Source: Aplysia californica (lineage: Eukaryota; Mollusca; Gastropoda; Aplysiida; Aplysiidae). From it: 64,000 nt of DNA. Both the position numbers and the translations under genes were made by a program. Below are positions 1 through 11,933 of this stretch, in pieces; position 1 is the stretch's first letter; each line of letters begins with the position of its first letter. The notes below the pieces were generated by a model. It was not told where the DNA came from and searched no databases. It saw only the letters and a program-made list of their open reading frames with translations. Where the stretch lies: contig NW_004797300.1 of the NCBI RefSeq assembly GCF_000002075.1, positions 2,242,075-2,306,074 on the forward strand, read 5' to 3'.

Positions 1-193
1 TGGGTGGGGCAGGGGGGAGGAGGGGCCCGAAGGTGATTGCTGCCCCAGGGCCCGACCAGGCTCTCGACGGCCCTGCGAATTATAATCTGTTCCAAATTAC
101 AACATTCTAGTACAAATTTTATGCAAGATATTTAGAAAAAATTTGTAAAGTTTAGTTTTTTTTGGGATCACCCTTGTTTTTTGTTTTGTTTTT

Positions 194-373
194 GTAAAGT
201 GTTTTACGGCGCTCGCAACTGCATATGAGCGCGCGGGACACCTTGTAAGTGCCGAAGAATAGAATTGTTAAAAGAGAGTAACATACACAAAAAAAAGGAG
301 GAGGAGAGATAAGGACGATAGATGTTCGATAGGAAAGCAAGGAGCAAACCACACCAGAGCACCCGCCACAAAT
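194..373 (-). mobile_element. R1 SINE-like repeat
   Basis: Carries the conserved signposts TTACGGCGCTCGCAACTGCA, GAGAGTAACA, GGACGATAGATGTTCGATAG and CACACCAGAGCACCCGCC on the plus strand. The strand is assigned from the shared SINE A tail, which would be the 3' end. Confidence 0.75.
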
Positions 374-651
374 TGGATCTACTGTGGCACCCTCCAACAA
401 CCGCCAAGGATAAGTCAAAGGAGACCAACGAGCACAATTAATCATGAATATGTATGTACAAAGATACAAATAAAATATAGACATTATTTATTTGACTTTG
501 TCTGACGTGACTGGGTGTCTAGTCTAATTGTGTAAACAAAATCAACAAATTTAAACATCTGAGTTTTTTTCACTCATGCATGTTATTCAACTCATTGACA
601 ATGCAAAATCCATCTATCTACACTGAATCATGGTGATATTTCTTGTTTGTT

Positions 652-1010
652 TTAGTAGAGGTTTCACTGCGCTCGCAACTGCCTAAGGTCATATGAGCGC
701 CAAGGGGTGGATGTCAACAGAGAAGTCTTTACAGGGAATCAGACTTACTCTGCTCACCTCTCTAGCTTCAACAGCACAAAGTCTGCTTCGACTCAAGGCC
801 CACCGGAAATAGAAATAGCGGGTCACAACAGTGTGACAAACATACAAAAGTAGTAGATCTAGAGGTAAAATTACGATAGTAAGGATTAGGAAAGAAAAAG
901 CAGCAGTTCCCAGTTGCAGTTCAGGCACAGTTATGAGCATGACATCCATTAATCAGCCCATTTACAATTCTACTGAGCAGAGGAACCATAGGAACAGGTG
1001 AAGGGGAGAC
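652..1010 (-). mobile_element. R1 long variant
   Basis: Starts like R1 but continues AAGGGGTGGATGTCAACAGA and ends in GCCCATTTACAATTCTACTG. Shared with 59089-59430, with a tail fragment at 5915-6010, so this is a longer subfamily of about 340 bp. Confidence 0.65.
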
Positions 1011-1363
1011 GTACACTCCCGGAAAAACTTTCTAAACGAAGGACTTTTATTCACTTTCATGTAATTGTGCTAGAAGTTCATAGGTTAATAGGACGTAGGC
1101 CTACTAAGGGTGAATTTGTTGATTTTTTCTGAAAAATGGGTATCTTTGGCGGCCATCTTGGACTTTCAAACCAGTTTCTTAGTGCGGAAGAATTTCATAG
1201 TCAATATTGAATTATCAATCTGAAATTTGGCACACAAGTACAAACCTATATGAACTGGGGATCCATGAGAGGATTTTGACCTATTTTTAAAAATAAAAAA
1301 GTGAGCCCAACGCCAATGGACCCCTGAGAGTCAGTGGACCGTGACGAAATTTTGGGGTACATA

Positions 1364-1800
1364 TGTGAGGCAGCGTGGTGGAATCAGGCTCTCGTCAATT
1401 TTTGGGCATGTAGAGTTATTGGTATCATCTTAAAGCTTGTTCACTTGTGTTCATGTGGATGTAAAAATATCCATTTATCTTGAATACAAGTCGAGATATT
1501 TGCGAAAGAACGATGTTGGGGTCACTTGTTTTCAGAGGTAAAATTAGTGAGAAATTGGCCCCCAAAAATTAGTTATTTCCTTTGCTTAAGAGTCCGTGGT
1601 AACTGGAAATTTACATTTTTTGTGCCTTTAATCAACGTTTTTCAGAAAAAATCCACACAGAAATGAGTTCTTTAATGGGCATGAAAGGTGTTGAGCCAAA
1701 AAACAAAAATTTGATAAAAATTCACAAACCTGCGGAAAAATACAAGTTTCTCCACTTTGATTATTTTGACGAGAGCCTGATTCCACCACGCTGCCTCACA
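1364..1800. mobile_element. TA-flanked MITE with about 35-bp inverted repeats
   Basis: The left end TGTGAGGCAGCGTGGTGGAA is the reverse complement of the right end for about 35 bp, with TA on both outer sides (1362-1363 and 1801-1802). The 437-bp element has no convincing ORF. A strongly diverged, inverted relative lies at 56811-57240. The TA target duplication suggests Tc1/mariner-like mobilisation. Confidence 0.75.
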
Positions 1801-2046
1801 TATTGCAACAACAAAAATTGAACATTTCCACAATTTACCAATATTTCCCAATTCCCTCACATTAGATCCCCAGAATAGATCTTAAATTAAGTTAAAGCAC
1901 CTGTACGCCAAATTTGACGCTTCTGGATTTAGCAGTTTTTGATAACTCCTTGCACCAAGGAGGTCACATATCGTCGATGGGATTCACAAACCGGATTAAT
2001 CATTAATACTGAGGTAGTGAACATAGTGTTAGCGAGAGCCGTATTT

Positions 2047-2179
2047 GCAGTAGTAGTAGTAGCAGCAGCAGTAGTAGTAGTAGTAGTAAAGTAGTAGTAG
2101 TAGTAGCAGAAGCAGTAGTAGTAGTAGCAGCAGTAGTAGTAGTAGTTGCAGTAGCATCAGTATTAGTAGCAGTAGTTGC

Positions 2180-2216
<37 letters not shown>

Positions 2217-2235
2217 ATAGTAATAGTAGTAGTAA

Positions 2236-2290
<55 letters not shown>
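2047..2290. repeat. (TAG/CAG)n trinucleotide microsatellite
   Basis: About 240 bp of TAG repeats interrupted by CAG and TTG units. The tyrosine-rich frame on the minus strand is a by-product. Confidence 0.9.
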
Positions 2291-2680
2291 TGTTAATGGA
2301 GGAGGAGAATGTGGAGGAGGAGCAGCAGCAGCAGTGGTGGCCGCAGTAGTAATCTGAATGTCGTGTAATTAAAGTATGAATAAAAATTATTAAAATGTGA
2401 TCTTTATTGTTGTTGATGTTGTCTCTTTGTTGGTAATTATGATGCAATAATTTTTGTTGTTGACCTTTTTTATCGTTCTTTGGGACCACGAGTGTGCGTT
2501 TACATTACATGTATTGAATTTATTGATTGGTCTATTCTCAATATTTTGTATTTCAATGGATATAATGTGTATAACCGTATACTATTACAATGTACTATTC
2601 CGGCAGACATCCTGTCTTATAGTAATAAATAGTAGTTCAATATCAATGATCTGTTTAGTTTTTATATCATTATGCTGAGG

Positions 2681-2995
2681 CGTCGACGGTCTAGTGGTTA
2701 GGCTGCCGAACTCATAATCGTGAGGTGGGGGTTCGTGGGACCGAAGCTTAGGTCAAATGTTGTGTCCTTGGGAAAGGCACTTTCCACGAATTAGCCTCAC
2801 TTCAACCAGGTGTGAATGGATACCTGGCCATAGACAGCGAAAAGTCTTGTCAGTATGTTAGTGATTCAGCGTCTGTAAAATGACAGCTTGCACCATATGC
2901 TTCAACTTCCCAAGAAGTTGAGATAGTAAAGCGCATAAAACTTGCTGTTAAGACGTGGATATGCGTCATATTATGATAAATGCTATTATTAGTAT
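2681..2995 (+). mobile_element. tRNA-head SINE family B, old copy
   Basis: Begins with a tRNA-like promoter (GGTCTAGTGGTTAGGCTGCC; the B box is degenerate). The shared body TGTGTCCTTGGGAAAGGCAC follows, then a tail ending in AT-rich triplets. The most diverged of five copies here. The body resembles the broadly distributed metazoan Meta-type SINE core; that label is from memory. Confidence 0.75.
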
Positions 2996-3440
2996 TAGAT
3001 CAATCAGTCATCCAAGCCACGAGCATAGAGCTATCTTTGATATCACCATTTGCTCGCTCAACCGACCCCTGACTTTGGGGATGGCAAGACTTACCATGCA
3101 CCATTTTTAGGTTTGACCAAACTTCCTTCAACTCTGTGATGACTTGTGAAGTGAGTTATCGCTTTGTAGAATGACGGGTGCACCAATGAGCAGAAAAATA
3201 TCCAGTAAATGAAAAGCGACTTCTGCAGCTCTTTACATCAAGGCTCGAAGGATGCGAAACTTCGTCAAGTGATCCTGGTACACCATGATCCATTTCTTAT
3301 TGGATCCACTCTGCATGCTTTACATGTCAATAATATCCACCTGACCCCTTGACGAGAACTCCTAGGTGAGTACTGGACCAAAACAAGCTCACTTATAACT
3401 ACGGGTATTTGTGGTTCAAAACAAGCACACCAAACTGGGT
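2995..3440 (-). mobile_element. Decayed integrase-core relic
   Basis: A fragment of a DDE integrase catalytic core, recognisable on the minus strand. It resembles the integrase family found in Ginger-type elements, KRBA2-like proteins and some LTR elements, so the exact family is undecided. It is an old, broken fossil with several disruptions, and no terminal repeats are visible around it. Confidence 0.45.
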
Positions 3441-3522
3441 CACTGTACAGTGGCGGGGATATTAATATTACATAAATTCACTGAATGCTCAATAGTAAGG
3501 AGACGTAAAATGATAGGTCTAA

Positions 3523-3608
3523 TTTTAGGGATTTCGCGTAATCACTAGAAATTTCAGTGATTACGTGAAACCCCTGAGTGAAACCGGGATTACGTGTATT
3601 CCCTAAAA
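3523..3608. mobile_element. Small palindromic MITE
   Basis: About 86 bp with terminal TTTTAGGGA and TCCCTAAAA, and internal inverted GTAATCAC/GTGATTAC segments. Related half-copies continue at 4348-4380, so the pogo-like element appears to have jumped between two such units. Confidence 0.5.
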
Positions 3609-3610
3609 TA

Positions 3611-4345
3611 CAGTGGAACTCGGATTCAACGCCGGGCCTGACCTAAAATCTCGTTGAATCCGAGTGTTCGTTATAGCAAACATGAGGTTTTGTGTAGATA
3701 ATTACGGGCACTAAGCAAGTATATATAAAGAGAAGTCACAAGCAGTGCCTCAAATGCCTGCATATTATGAGTTGTGTAAAAAAAAGACCTATTCGTTCAA
3801 ATGCACTCGCCTGTGTCATATCGATTGTTTACCAAAAGTTGAGTTGCTGTGTAGAGCCTAGCGCACAATTCATTACGTACATCTACGTCAAGACTAGCTT
3901 ATTGTAATAATGATCAGTTGCCGTGGGAAAAAAAAGACTGACGCGCTTGTATCTGCAACGTTCCACGCCCGGACCGCTAGTGCCACCCCCCCTCCCCGAC
4001 ATGCACAGTCACACGTGTGCCGACCTCCCATCTGACCCCGACACACGCCAGAGTAGACACGTGCATGTGCCAACAACGCATGTGTTGGTAAGAAAAAAGG
4101 CCGCTGATTGGTCGCATGCAATGCTAAGTGAGTAATGGTTCACGATGCAGGTGCAATGGATGGTTTCCGGGAATAGGTAAAGTTCGTTCAGGGAGAAAAA
4201 TGAGCGAAGCCACGCCTGTGAGGGCTGTTCACCCTGGAAGCGACCTCGCTGTTAAGTGCTCGTTGAATCCAGGTTATTTTTATTGATTTTAAAGAAGAAA
4301 AAAAAAAGGGAATCTATCTGATCTCGTTGAATCCGAGTTCCACTG
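3611..4345. mobile_element. pogo-like non-autonomous element
   Basis: The termini CAGTGGAACTCGGATTCAAC and its exact complement at 4326-4345 are flanked by TA (3609-3610 and 4346-4347). Subterminal repeats of CGTTGAATCC occur near 3650 and 4260. A CAGT start with a TA target duplication is characteristic of pogo/Tigger-type elements. No transposase is encoded. It is inserted next to a smaller palindromic element. Confidence 0.75.
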
Positions 4346-4544
4346 TATTTAGAGATTACGCGTATTCACTAGGTACGTATTCTTACTGTAACATATACAT
4401 GTACATCTACACAGCAGTGAGGAGGTTAAACAAAAAAAGTTGACCATTTTCCTCAACACCACACTTTTGTTCATGCCTATGAAACAGTCCTCCTATACGA
4501 GACATATGGGCACGTCCAGGGACGAAATCGAGTAGCTTCTGGTA

Positions 4545-4720
4545 CACCACAGCCCACAAGGAAAGCGTAAGAAGGGAAGACCAAAGATGACATGGAGGCG
4601 AGCGGTACAAGCGGAAATTGAAAACAGATAGAAAAGGATGCTCAGGACAGGCTTCGCTGGAGCAATGTTGTTGATGGCCTGTGCTCCACTGGGAGTTAAA
4701 AAAGGGCAAGAGAGAAGAGA
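4545..4720 (+). mobile_element. Short LINE C-terminal fragment, same family as 39440
   Basis: Plus strand, starts at GGAAAGCGTAAGAAGGGAAG (GKRKKGRPK) and ends at the shared AAAAAAGGGCAAGAGAGAAG 3' sequence. It has a deletion and a stop in the middle relative to the copy at 39440. Confidence 0.65.
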
Positions 4721-4963
4721 GAGGTACACCACAGACGCTGTCATATATCCTTTCATAACCTCCAAGTGTCTTCACCCTTTTCAAAGTGACATATTTCATG
4801 ACTTATTCATGGTGATGGGGTGGTTTCCACCTGTACAATAATGTACATTCTAAAGAAATAACATACAAGTATATAAACCTAGTGGCTGAATGGGTTACAT
4901 CTGCGTACCCTAAATAAGGAGACTGCTGCACTACTACATGCACGCCGATGGTCAATAGTTTTT

Positions 4964-5133
4964 TTAGTAGAGGTTTTACGCCGCTCGCAACTGCATAAGG
5001 TCATAAGAGCGCCAGAAGATAATGTGTTACAAGAGAGTAAAAAAAAAAAAGAAAAGGGGAGATAGGGACGATAGATGTTTGATAGGAACGAAGAAGCAAA
5101 CCACACCAGAGCACCCGACAACCACCCACATGG
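4964..5133 (-). mobile_element. R1 SINE-like repeat with target duplication
   Basis: A complete R1 copy. ATGGTCAAT occurs just outside both ends (4948-4956 and 5130-5138), giving a 9-bp target duplication. It lies just beyond the RPL8 polyadenylation signal. Confidence 0.8.
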
Positions 5134-5218
5134 TCAATTGTATGCACTGTAAATATGGCCACAAGGAAAAACCAAAACCAAAAATAAAAACCCAAAGAAA
5201 CTTGTGGAATTTATGTGT

Positions 5219-5224
5219 TTTATT
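5219..5224 (-). terminator. RPL8 polyadenylation signal AATAAA
   Basis: AATAAA on the minus strand starts about 25 bases after the RPL8 stop. This gives a very short 3' UTR of roughly 40-60 bases, usual for ribosomal protein mRNAs. Cleavage is expected near 5195-5210. Confidence 0.7.
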
Positions 5225-5249
5225 TGACAGCAACCTGATAACGCAGTTC

Positions 5250-5321
5250 TTATTCTTTGTCCTTGGCGATCTGCTTGGTACCTCTGAGTCTGCCGGTACG
5301 ACGGGCAGCAATAAGACCAAC
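5250..5321 (-). CDS. RPL8: RPL8 coding exon 6 and stop
   Basis: Encodes [20 protein letters not shown] then DKE and TAA (5252-5250). The acceptor is CTTTAG. The C-terminal residues after RGTK differ from vertebrates, as is common in invertebrates. Confidence 0.95.
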   Translation of the reverse strand, partial: VGLIAARRTGRLRGTKQIAKDKE

Positions 5322-8300
5322 CTAAAGAGAGAGAAAGAGAAGAAAAACATGTCAAATACAGGAAAAGAACATCAAATATTCAGATTGTACTTCATGAACC
5401 TTTCACTTGCTACAGTCTAGTGGGCACATAGCGAACAGATTTTCAGGCCCCCTACTTTTATACATGTTTGTATTTAAAACATACAGTAGAGTCAGTCTAA
5501 TAAACAATAATCTGCGAACAATCCTATTTTCTTCCAATCTAAAGAGACTTGCTCAAATAGTGATGATTGTTGGCAGCGTCGAGTCGGGAATGTCACAGTT
5601 GGGACACATTTTACTCTTGCAGTTTTTTTCTTGTCCTCTACCTTTCAGCAACTTTCAACTGAGCCGCAGACTCAAACCGTGCTTTCTCACTGACATCATC
5701 ACAACTTGCTTAATCTAACGCGCAGTCAAGAGAACCAAACAAAGAGTAGATCTATAAAGAAAGCTAAATGGTAGTGGTGTCAAACAACAAGCCATCATGT
5801 GTTCATGTGTAGGGCCTATACGAACCACCTTCATAGAGGCAACACCAGCAATGACCAGCTGAAGTTCGCACTACAGACGTACATTCACTTTCCCTGCGTC
5901 ACTAGGCATGTACACATGGTGCCCATTTACAATTCTACAGTGCATTAGAATGAGAAATGTCCTCCGTTTGGGAATGGCCTAAAGACACTTCAGTCAGTGG
6001 CAGCGTCCCAGTTTTTAAAATTTTTGAAATGTGAGCATTTTGGTTCATCGACAGTTTTCTTACAGACAAAGGAATGAGAGAAAATCAGATAATTTTCCTT
6101 TCTTTTGGTTTAGCGCTGTCTTCAGACTAATTGTATTGTTTAAGCAGACTCCACTGCACATGGCAAAAAGATTTTCACATCCTGCCATGTTCGCTAATTG
6201 TACACTAGAAAGTGTTCTCTTTTATTTCAGCTCCTGCAACACATTTACATTAGGTCATACTAAGTGTCAAAGATTAGGTGTACAATCGAGCAACCCCCCC
6301 CCCCCCCCCCCAAGATAAGACATTTCATTGGACATAAAACGAGGAGAAAACCATACCACAACACCCACCAACCACCCACTAAATATTGTTATCCCTCTTG
6401 AGGCATACAAACAAGCACCTGTGCACTGTTGAAAACACCTGCAGTAAACATTTAATTTGTAGGGAACTTGCAATTATAACTCTAAGTCTATATTCACATT
6501 ACACAATGACATGCAAGACCTAAAATTTATACAAACAGCTGTACTTGTCTGTCTTAACAAGGACCCACAACAGCTAGCTAAAACAATTTGCTCAGAATTT
6601 TAAAGCCTCCACACGGACATTCAGGTCAAAGTGAAGAAATTGAATTACATCCTCGCAATTCATTTTGAAAGAAAAAAAATCTAGGAATTTTACATTACTT
6701 CGGTTTGTAACTGCTGTTTTCAGACTAACTAGTTTAAAGCAGACTCCAAGGAACATCCTGCAAATTTCGCTATGTGTAAGCTAGAATGTGATCTCTTTTA
6801 AATTTTGCTTTTTAGCTTAGCAAGCGTTTTACAGCACTAGCAGCTAAATGGGTCATATAAGTGCCAAAGATTAGGTGTTACAAGGAGCACACCGTACCAC
6901 AGTACCCACCAACCACCCACTAAAAATTACTATCGCTCCTGACAGGTTGTGCATTTTTGAAAACACCTGAAGTGACCCTCATTTGTGAGAAACTTCTAAT
7001 TGTAGCTGAAGATTAAATTCAGATTACACAAACACAATCACGTGCAAGACCTAAAATTTATACAAACAGCTGTACTTGTCCGGCTTCTTGACAAAACTGA
7101 CAAGGACCCACAACAGCTAGCTAAAACAATTTGCTCAGAATTTTAAAGCCTCCACACGGACATTCAGGTCAAAGTGAAGAAATTGAATTACATCCTCGCA
7201 AATCATTTGGGTTTGGGGGAGGAAAAAAAAAGGTAAAGAGAGAGAGAGACAAAGAGGTCTCTGGGAATTTAAGTCTGTGTTACAACAAAAACAGTAGATC
7301 AACCCACCAGAGTAAAATTCGCACAAAAACCTGACAGACCGACTCACCTTTCTTCCTGCGGAGGTATCTCTCCTGACAGTGGAGGCCTTACCAATATGTT
7401 GATGGTTACCACCACCGTGAGGATGCTCAACTGGCTGAAATGTCAAAGCAAAAATAAAAAAGTTAGGTTTCAGTGAAAGTTTCAAGCCACTTGAAACATA
7501 TTTGGTCCTCTTATTAGTGCAGAAGATTAGAAGTGTTACTAAAAAATAACGTACAAAAAAAAAAAAGGAAAAAAAAAGGAGAAGAGATGTTCGATGGGAA
7601 AAGTGGAGCAAAAACCACGTCAAACTCCGCCCAACCACCCACACACTACAAGGAACAAGACATAAAATTAATAAACCATTCTAATAAAAGACACAAGACC
7701 AATACATCATCGAACTGTAAGTAAAAAAAATAAAGGAACAGAGCCAAGATACAACAGAACATAAAAACATTTTTGAGTACGAGTTTTACAGCACTGGCAA
7801 CAAAAATTTGAGATGTTACTAAAGTGAGTAACATCCAAAGAAGAGATAAGGACGATAGACGTAGGGATAAGAAAGAAGAAGCAAACCATAGAACATCCAC
7901 CGCCCACAGAGTAAATTTCTGAAACTCACCAGACAAATGAGAATGACATCCTATCATCCTATGTAAAACTAGTGACATGCAACAGTCACACAAAAGTGAA
8001 AACATCTAACACAATTTCATATTTTCAGGGGAAAAAAAGACCAAAAAAAAAAGAAAAAAGACAAGGCAACCCAATAAAGAAACTGATTTCAAAATCGACA
8101 GAAAAAAGACAACCATTACAATTAAATGCAGCATAAACCACAAAAGGTCAATGAGATCTGTCTCAGTTCTTTCTAAGATCAAAGTAACTACGAGCCTTTC
8201 TATACGTCTACACAGTAGTAAGTCATTCCAAGCTCCTCAAGCCATTCATTTGAACATGAAATATGAAAGCGGTCTAAGCACACTGAACTGATCTCATTCT

Positions 8301-11300
8301 TTATTAGACCTGAAAGCTGGCCACAGGCTGGCTCCATTCAAAGTCAGTCTGTGGGCAGCTTTTAGGTCTAATAAAAAATGAGACCAGTCGTTAGATGGCT
8401 TTCATATTTCATTGGATACATTCTCCAAGGCAACAAAGTAATTGTCAATCCTCAAAAATGTCGCCTGCAACCCCCCCCCCCTCCCAAAGTAATATACATT
8501 AAAAATAAGAGTACTCACGTTCATAGCAACACCTCTGACTTTAGGCCAGCAGTTCCTCTTTGCCTTGTACTTGTGATAAGCACGTCCAGCCTTCAACATT
8601 GGCTTGTCAATACGTCCACCACCAGCAACGATGCCTGAACACAGACAAAAAATAATTTCAGTTCTTTGCTTACTCTTTTTTTCCCCTTCACTTTCGCAAG
8701 GTAACAAAAGTAAAAGGTGGGGAAGAAAGAAAAGTAAAAGACAGAAACCCATGAACCATATATTCAGGTAGTTGTAAATCCTTCAAAAAATGTACATTCC
8801 CACAGACTATAAAATTAAACCGCTTAATCACTTCCTAAACAAATGCTCGACAAAACCTACAGGATCAACTTCTTACTGCCATGTCCCCTATACAGATCAC
8901 ATCTCTTAATAAACACATGCCCCCAATTTAGGGGAAAAAAGCTTGGAACACAAAAAAAAATAAAACTCACCAATCATGGCACGGTTGGCAGAGGGCATGA
9001 CTTTCTTGGTGCCAGAAGGCAGCTTCACTCTGGTCTTCCTTGTGTCTGGGTTGTGAGAAATGACAGTGGCGTAGTTGCCAGATGTACGGGCCATCTTGCC
9101 GCGGTCACCAGTCTTCTCCTCAATGCAGCAGACAATGGTTCCCTCGGGCATCACACCCACAGGAAGGATGTTTCCAATCTGCAGAGCAGCTGGAAAAGAC
9201 ACACCACACAGTATAGTAAGCACAAGTGACGGAAAAAGCTCTAAAAACCATTTTTTAACAGATAAAAGAAGTGTTTGCCCGTAAAACTAAGACTGCGGAC
9301 TACCAAGCAAGAACAAGTCTACTCTCACAGGCTCACCAGAGACTTCTTGACCAGCAGTCAGATCAGAACGACCCAACATACTATCAAATAAAGTCTAAGG
9401 CTTTATTTACCACAGTAGTAACACCGATAAAGCAGCAAAAGCAATATCAGTTGACTTAACTGTGGAAAGTTCCTGGTTTTAAATTTATAAAACATGAAGG
9501 AATTCTAATTTACACTATAGTACAAACAAACCTGACATTCAGTTTACAATGGAGCATACAAAAAAAAAGGTGTAAAATACAATATTAAATCAATACAAAT
9601 AATTCAAATAAAATCTGGATTGATAAAACTAAAAATAAGGTTACTGGTCACTTTAGTGCAGGGTAATTTTAAAAGCTAGGCTATGTGCCTTGCTCCAGGC
9701 CGTATTAAGCTAAGGGTCTAGCAAAGAGACGTTCTCTTATCAAAATTCTCCTTACATGGAAATTTAACTCAGGTCCTCTGCATGTGACATCAAAATATGT
9801 CTAACTGCTACACCACAGGCACTGGTCTTTCCATTGACGACCGGGGCTGTGAATCTAAGCCTAAATCTAAAGCCTGTACACCCACTTCATAATGTCACTC
9901 CTAAGACTATCAAGAGCTACTGCATCACATTACAGTATTCCAGACTAATCGGAATAAAAACTACTTTCTATACTATTTCAATATTCATGAAATAGTGGCT
10001 CCGCACAAACATTAAAGCTCTTTGACATGGCAATCAAAGCAATACAAGAAACAGTGTAACATAAGATACGCCATCTTGAACATTTGATCTGAGAAATAAA
10101 CCGCTTAATTCAATGCAAAAATGCAATTAACTAGTGTGTAGACAAAAACTGGGGGAAAAATTTAAATAGCATGAAAGTCACCCGAGTCAAACAACCCAAA
10201 CATCTTTTAAAATTCCAGCATTTTCTTTTTTTAGTGTGTTTTAGTAACACTTTGCATACACGGGACGCCGATGGTAAGAAGCTGTCCCTTTTCCCCACAG
10301 GACGTCGATCGGCGACAGTGTGATATAGCATGTACTGCATCTATATCCTGGTCCGTGGGGATAAGTGTTGCCTGGGTGGATAGTGTTACGGCATTTGCAA
10401 CACAATTAGTGCCGAAGATTAGAGATGTTAACATCTCTACAAAAAAGGAGACAATTACAATACATGTTAGGTAAAGAGGTATAAACTACACCAGCACATC
10501 AAACAACCGCCCATATTTGCTTGTCCAATTTGTTAACTAGCAAGACATACATTGAAAATTTACCCCCAGACCCCAACTCTTTGCAACACTGAACAAGGTA
10601 ATAAAAAAATCCATCTTCTAAACACAATGTAATGGACATTGAGGCACCATATCTTTTCTTTTTCTTTGCATTCCCCCGCTAGAACTCAGGGTAGTCAACT
10701 GCTGGTTCCTCCACCTGTGGTTGCCTTTTCCTACTCTGTATTTTGGACCCCTTGCCACATTCCAATCTCGAAGGTATTCATGTCTTTATGCTGATTAGTG
10801 TATTTCCGTTCTGGTAGAAATTTTGAAACCTACAAGTATCGATTTTAGACAACTTGTTCACGGACAACCCCCCCCACCCCCGAGACTTTTCACCCTTACT
10901 CGATCAGACAAGGCAAGGTGTTCAATTTTTGCCTACCCAAAGATTCAGGATGAACAGAGCGGGACGGCCAAATACATGACACATACAGTACCTCAAGTGT
11001 CATGTGATCGAGAAGAAGAATCTGAAAGGCATTGGTAAAAAAAAGAACCAGGAAAAAGATAGACCTTCGGAATAAGAGGAACACTGTGCCTCTAGACCAC
11101 AAGAGCCCCGTTGCACCATCTAAGATGTTACAAGATAATACAAAATACACAATTAAAACAATGTCACTTATACCTTTCTTCCCACAGTAAATGAACTGTC
11201 CGGTGTGCATGCCTTCAGCAGCAATGAATGTCTCATTGCGCATACGGTACCTGTAAGGGTCACGGAACTGAACCTTGGCCAGGGGGGCACCACGACCAGG

Positions 11301-11895
11301 GTCATGGATTATATCCTGAGATAAAAAAAAGACCTCAGATAATACAATGGAAAAAAAACTTACTCAAAGCCATATGATCCATTCCACATACATTCAAAAT
11401 GGTGAAAAATTCAACATAACAAAATAGATTTTTGGTAAAAACTTCCTAACATTTGAAAGGCAAAACATACTTCTAGTTTAGCCCCGTGAGACGCCCACCT
11501 CCCAACACTGTTACAGGATACAAGCATACAATCCACGCTTAAACAAGGTAAAACACAAAACCAGGATGACAACTAAAAACATTCACACAAACACTAAATT
11601 TACATATCGGTAATGTTTAGAACAGGAAAGACTCCTTTCGCATTAAAAAATCACAAACGAAGTGTACACAGGCATGGTAACCGGGAACAAAGTCACGAAG
11701 TATACAGACCTGGTAGGGGAAATCTGGTGGTTTCGGAAAGTTTCAGCACCCACACCAGGGAGGGAGGGAGGGAGGGAGGGAGAGGGGGAGAAGAGAACAG
11801 GGAGAAGTGCTAGCAAATACACATGCCCCAGCTGACAGGAAGGAACAAGAGAAAGATAGAGAGAAGTATGTAGGGGAGAAAAAAAGACAGACAAA

Positions 11896-11933
<38 letters not shown>

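Larger units (their letters stand above)
6075..7210. repeat. Tandem duplication within the last RPL8 intron
   Basis: Two consecutive units, about 6075-6675 and 6676-7210, align along their length. Both carry a decayed R1 repeat at the same place, so the R1 insertion predates the duplication. The first part of each unit is strongly diverged, with several indels. The last 140 bp or so, which contains the snoRNA candidate, is nearly identical. Confidence 0.75.

Noticed and set aside
4407-4841. Protein-coding gene in the RPL8 downstream flank
   Set aside because: Open frames overlap on both strands and are explained by a short LINE 3' fragment.
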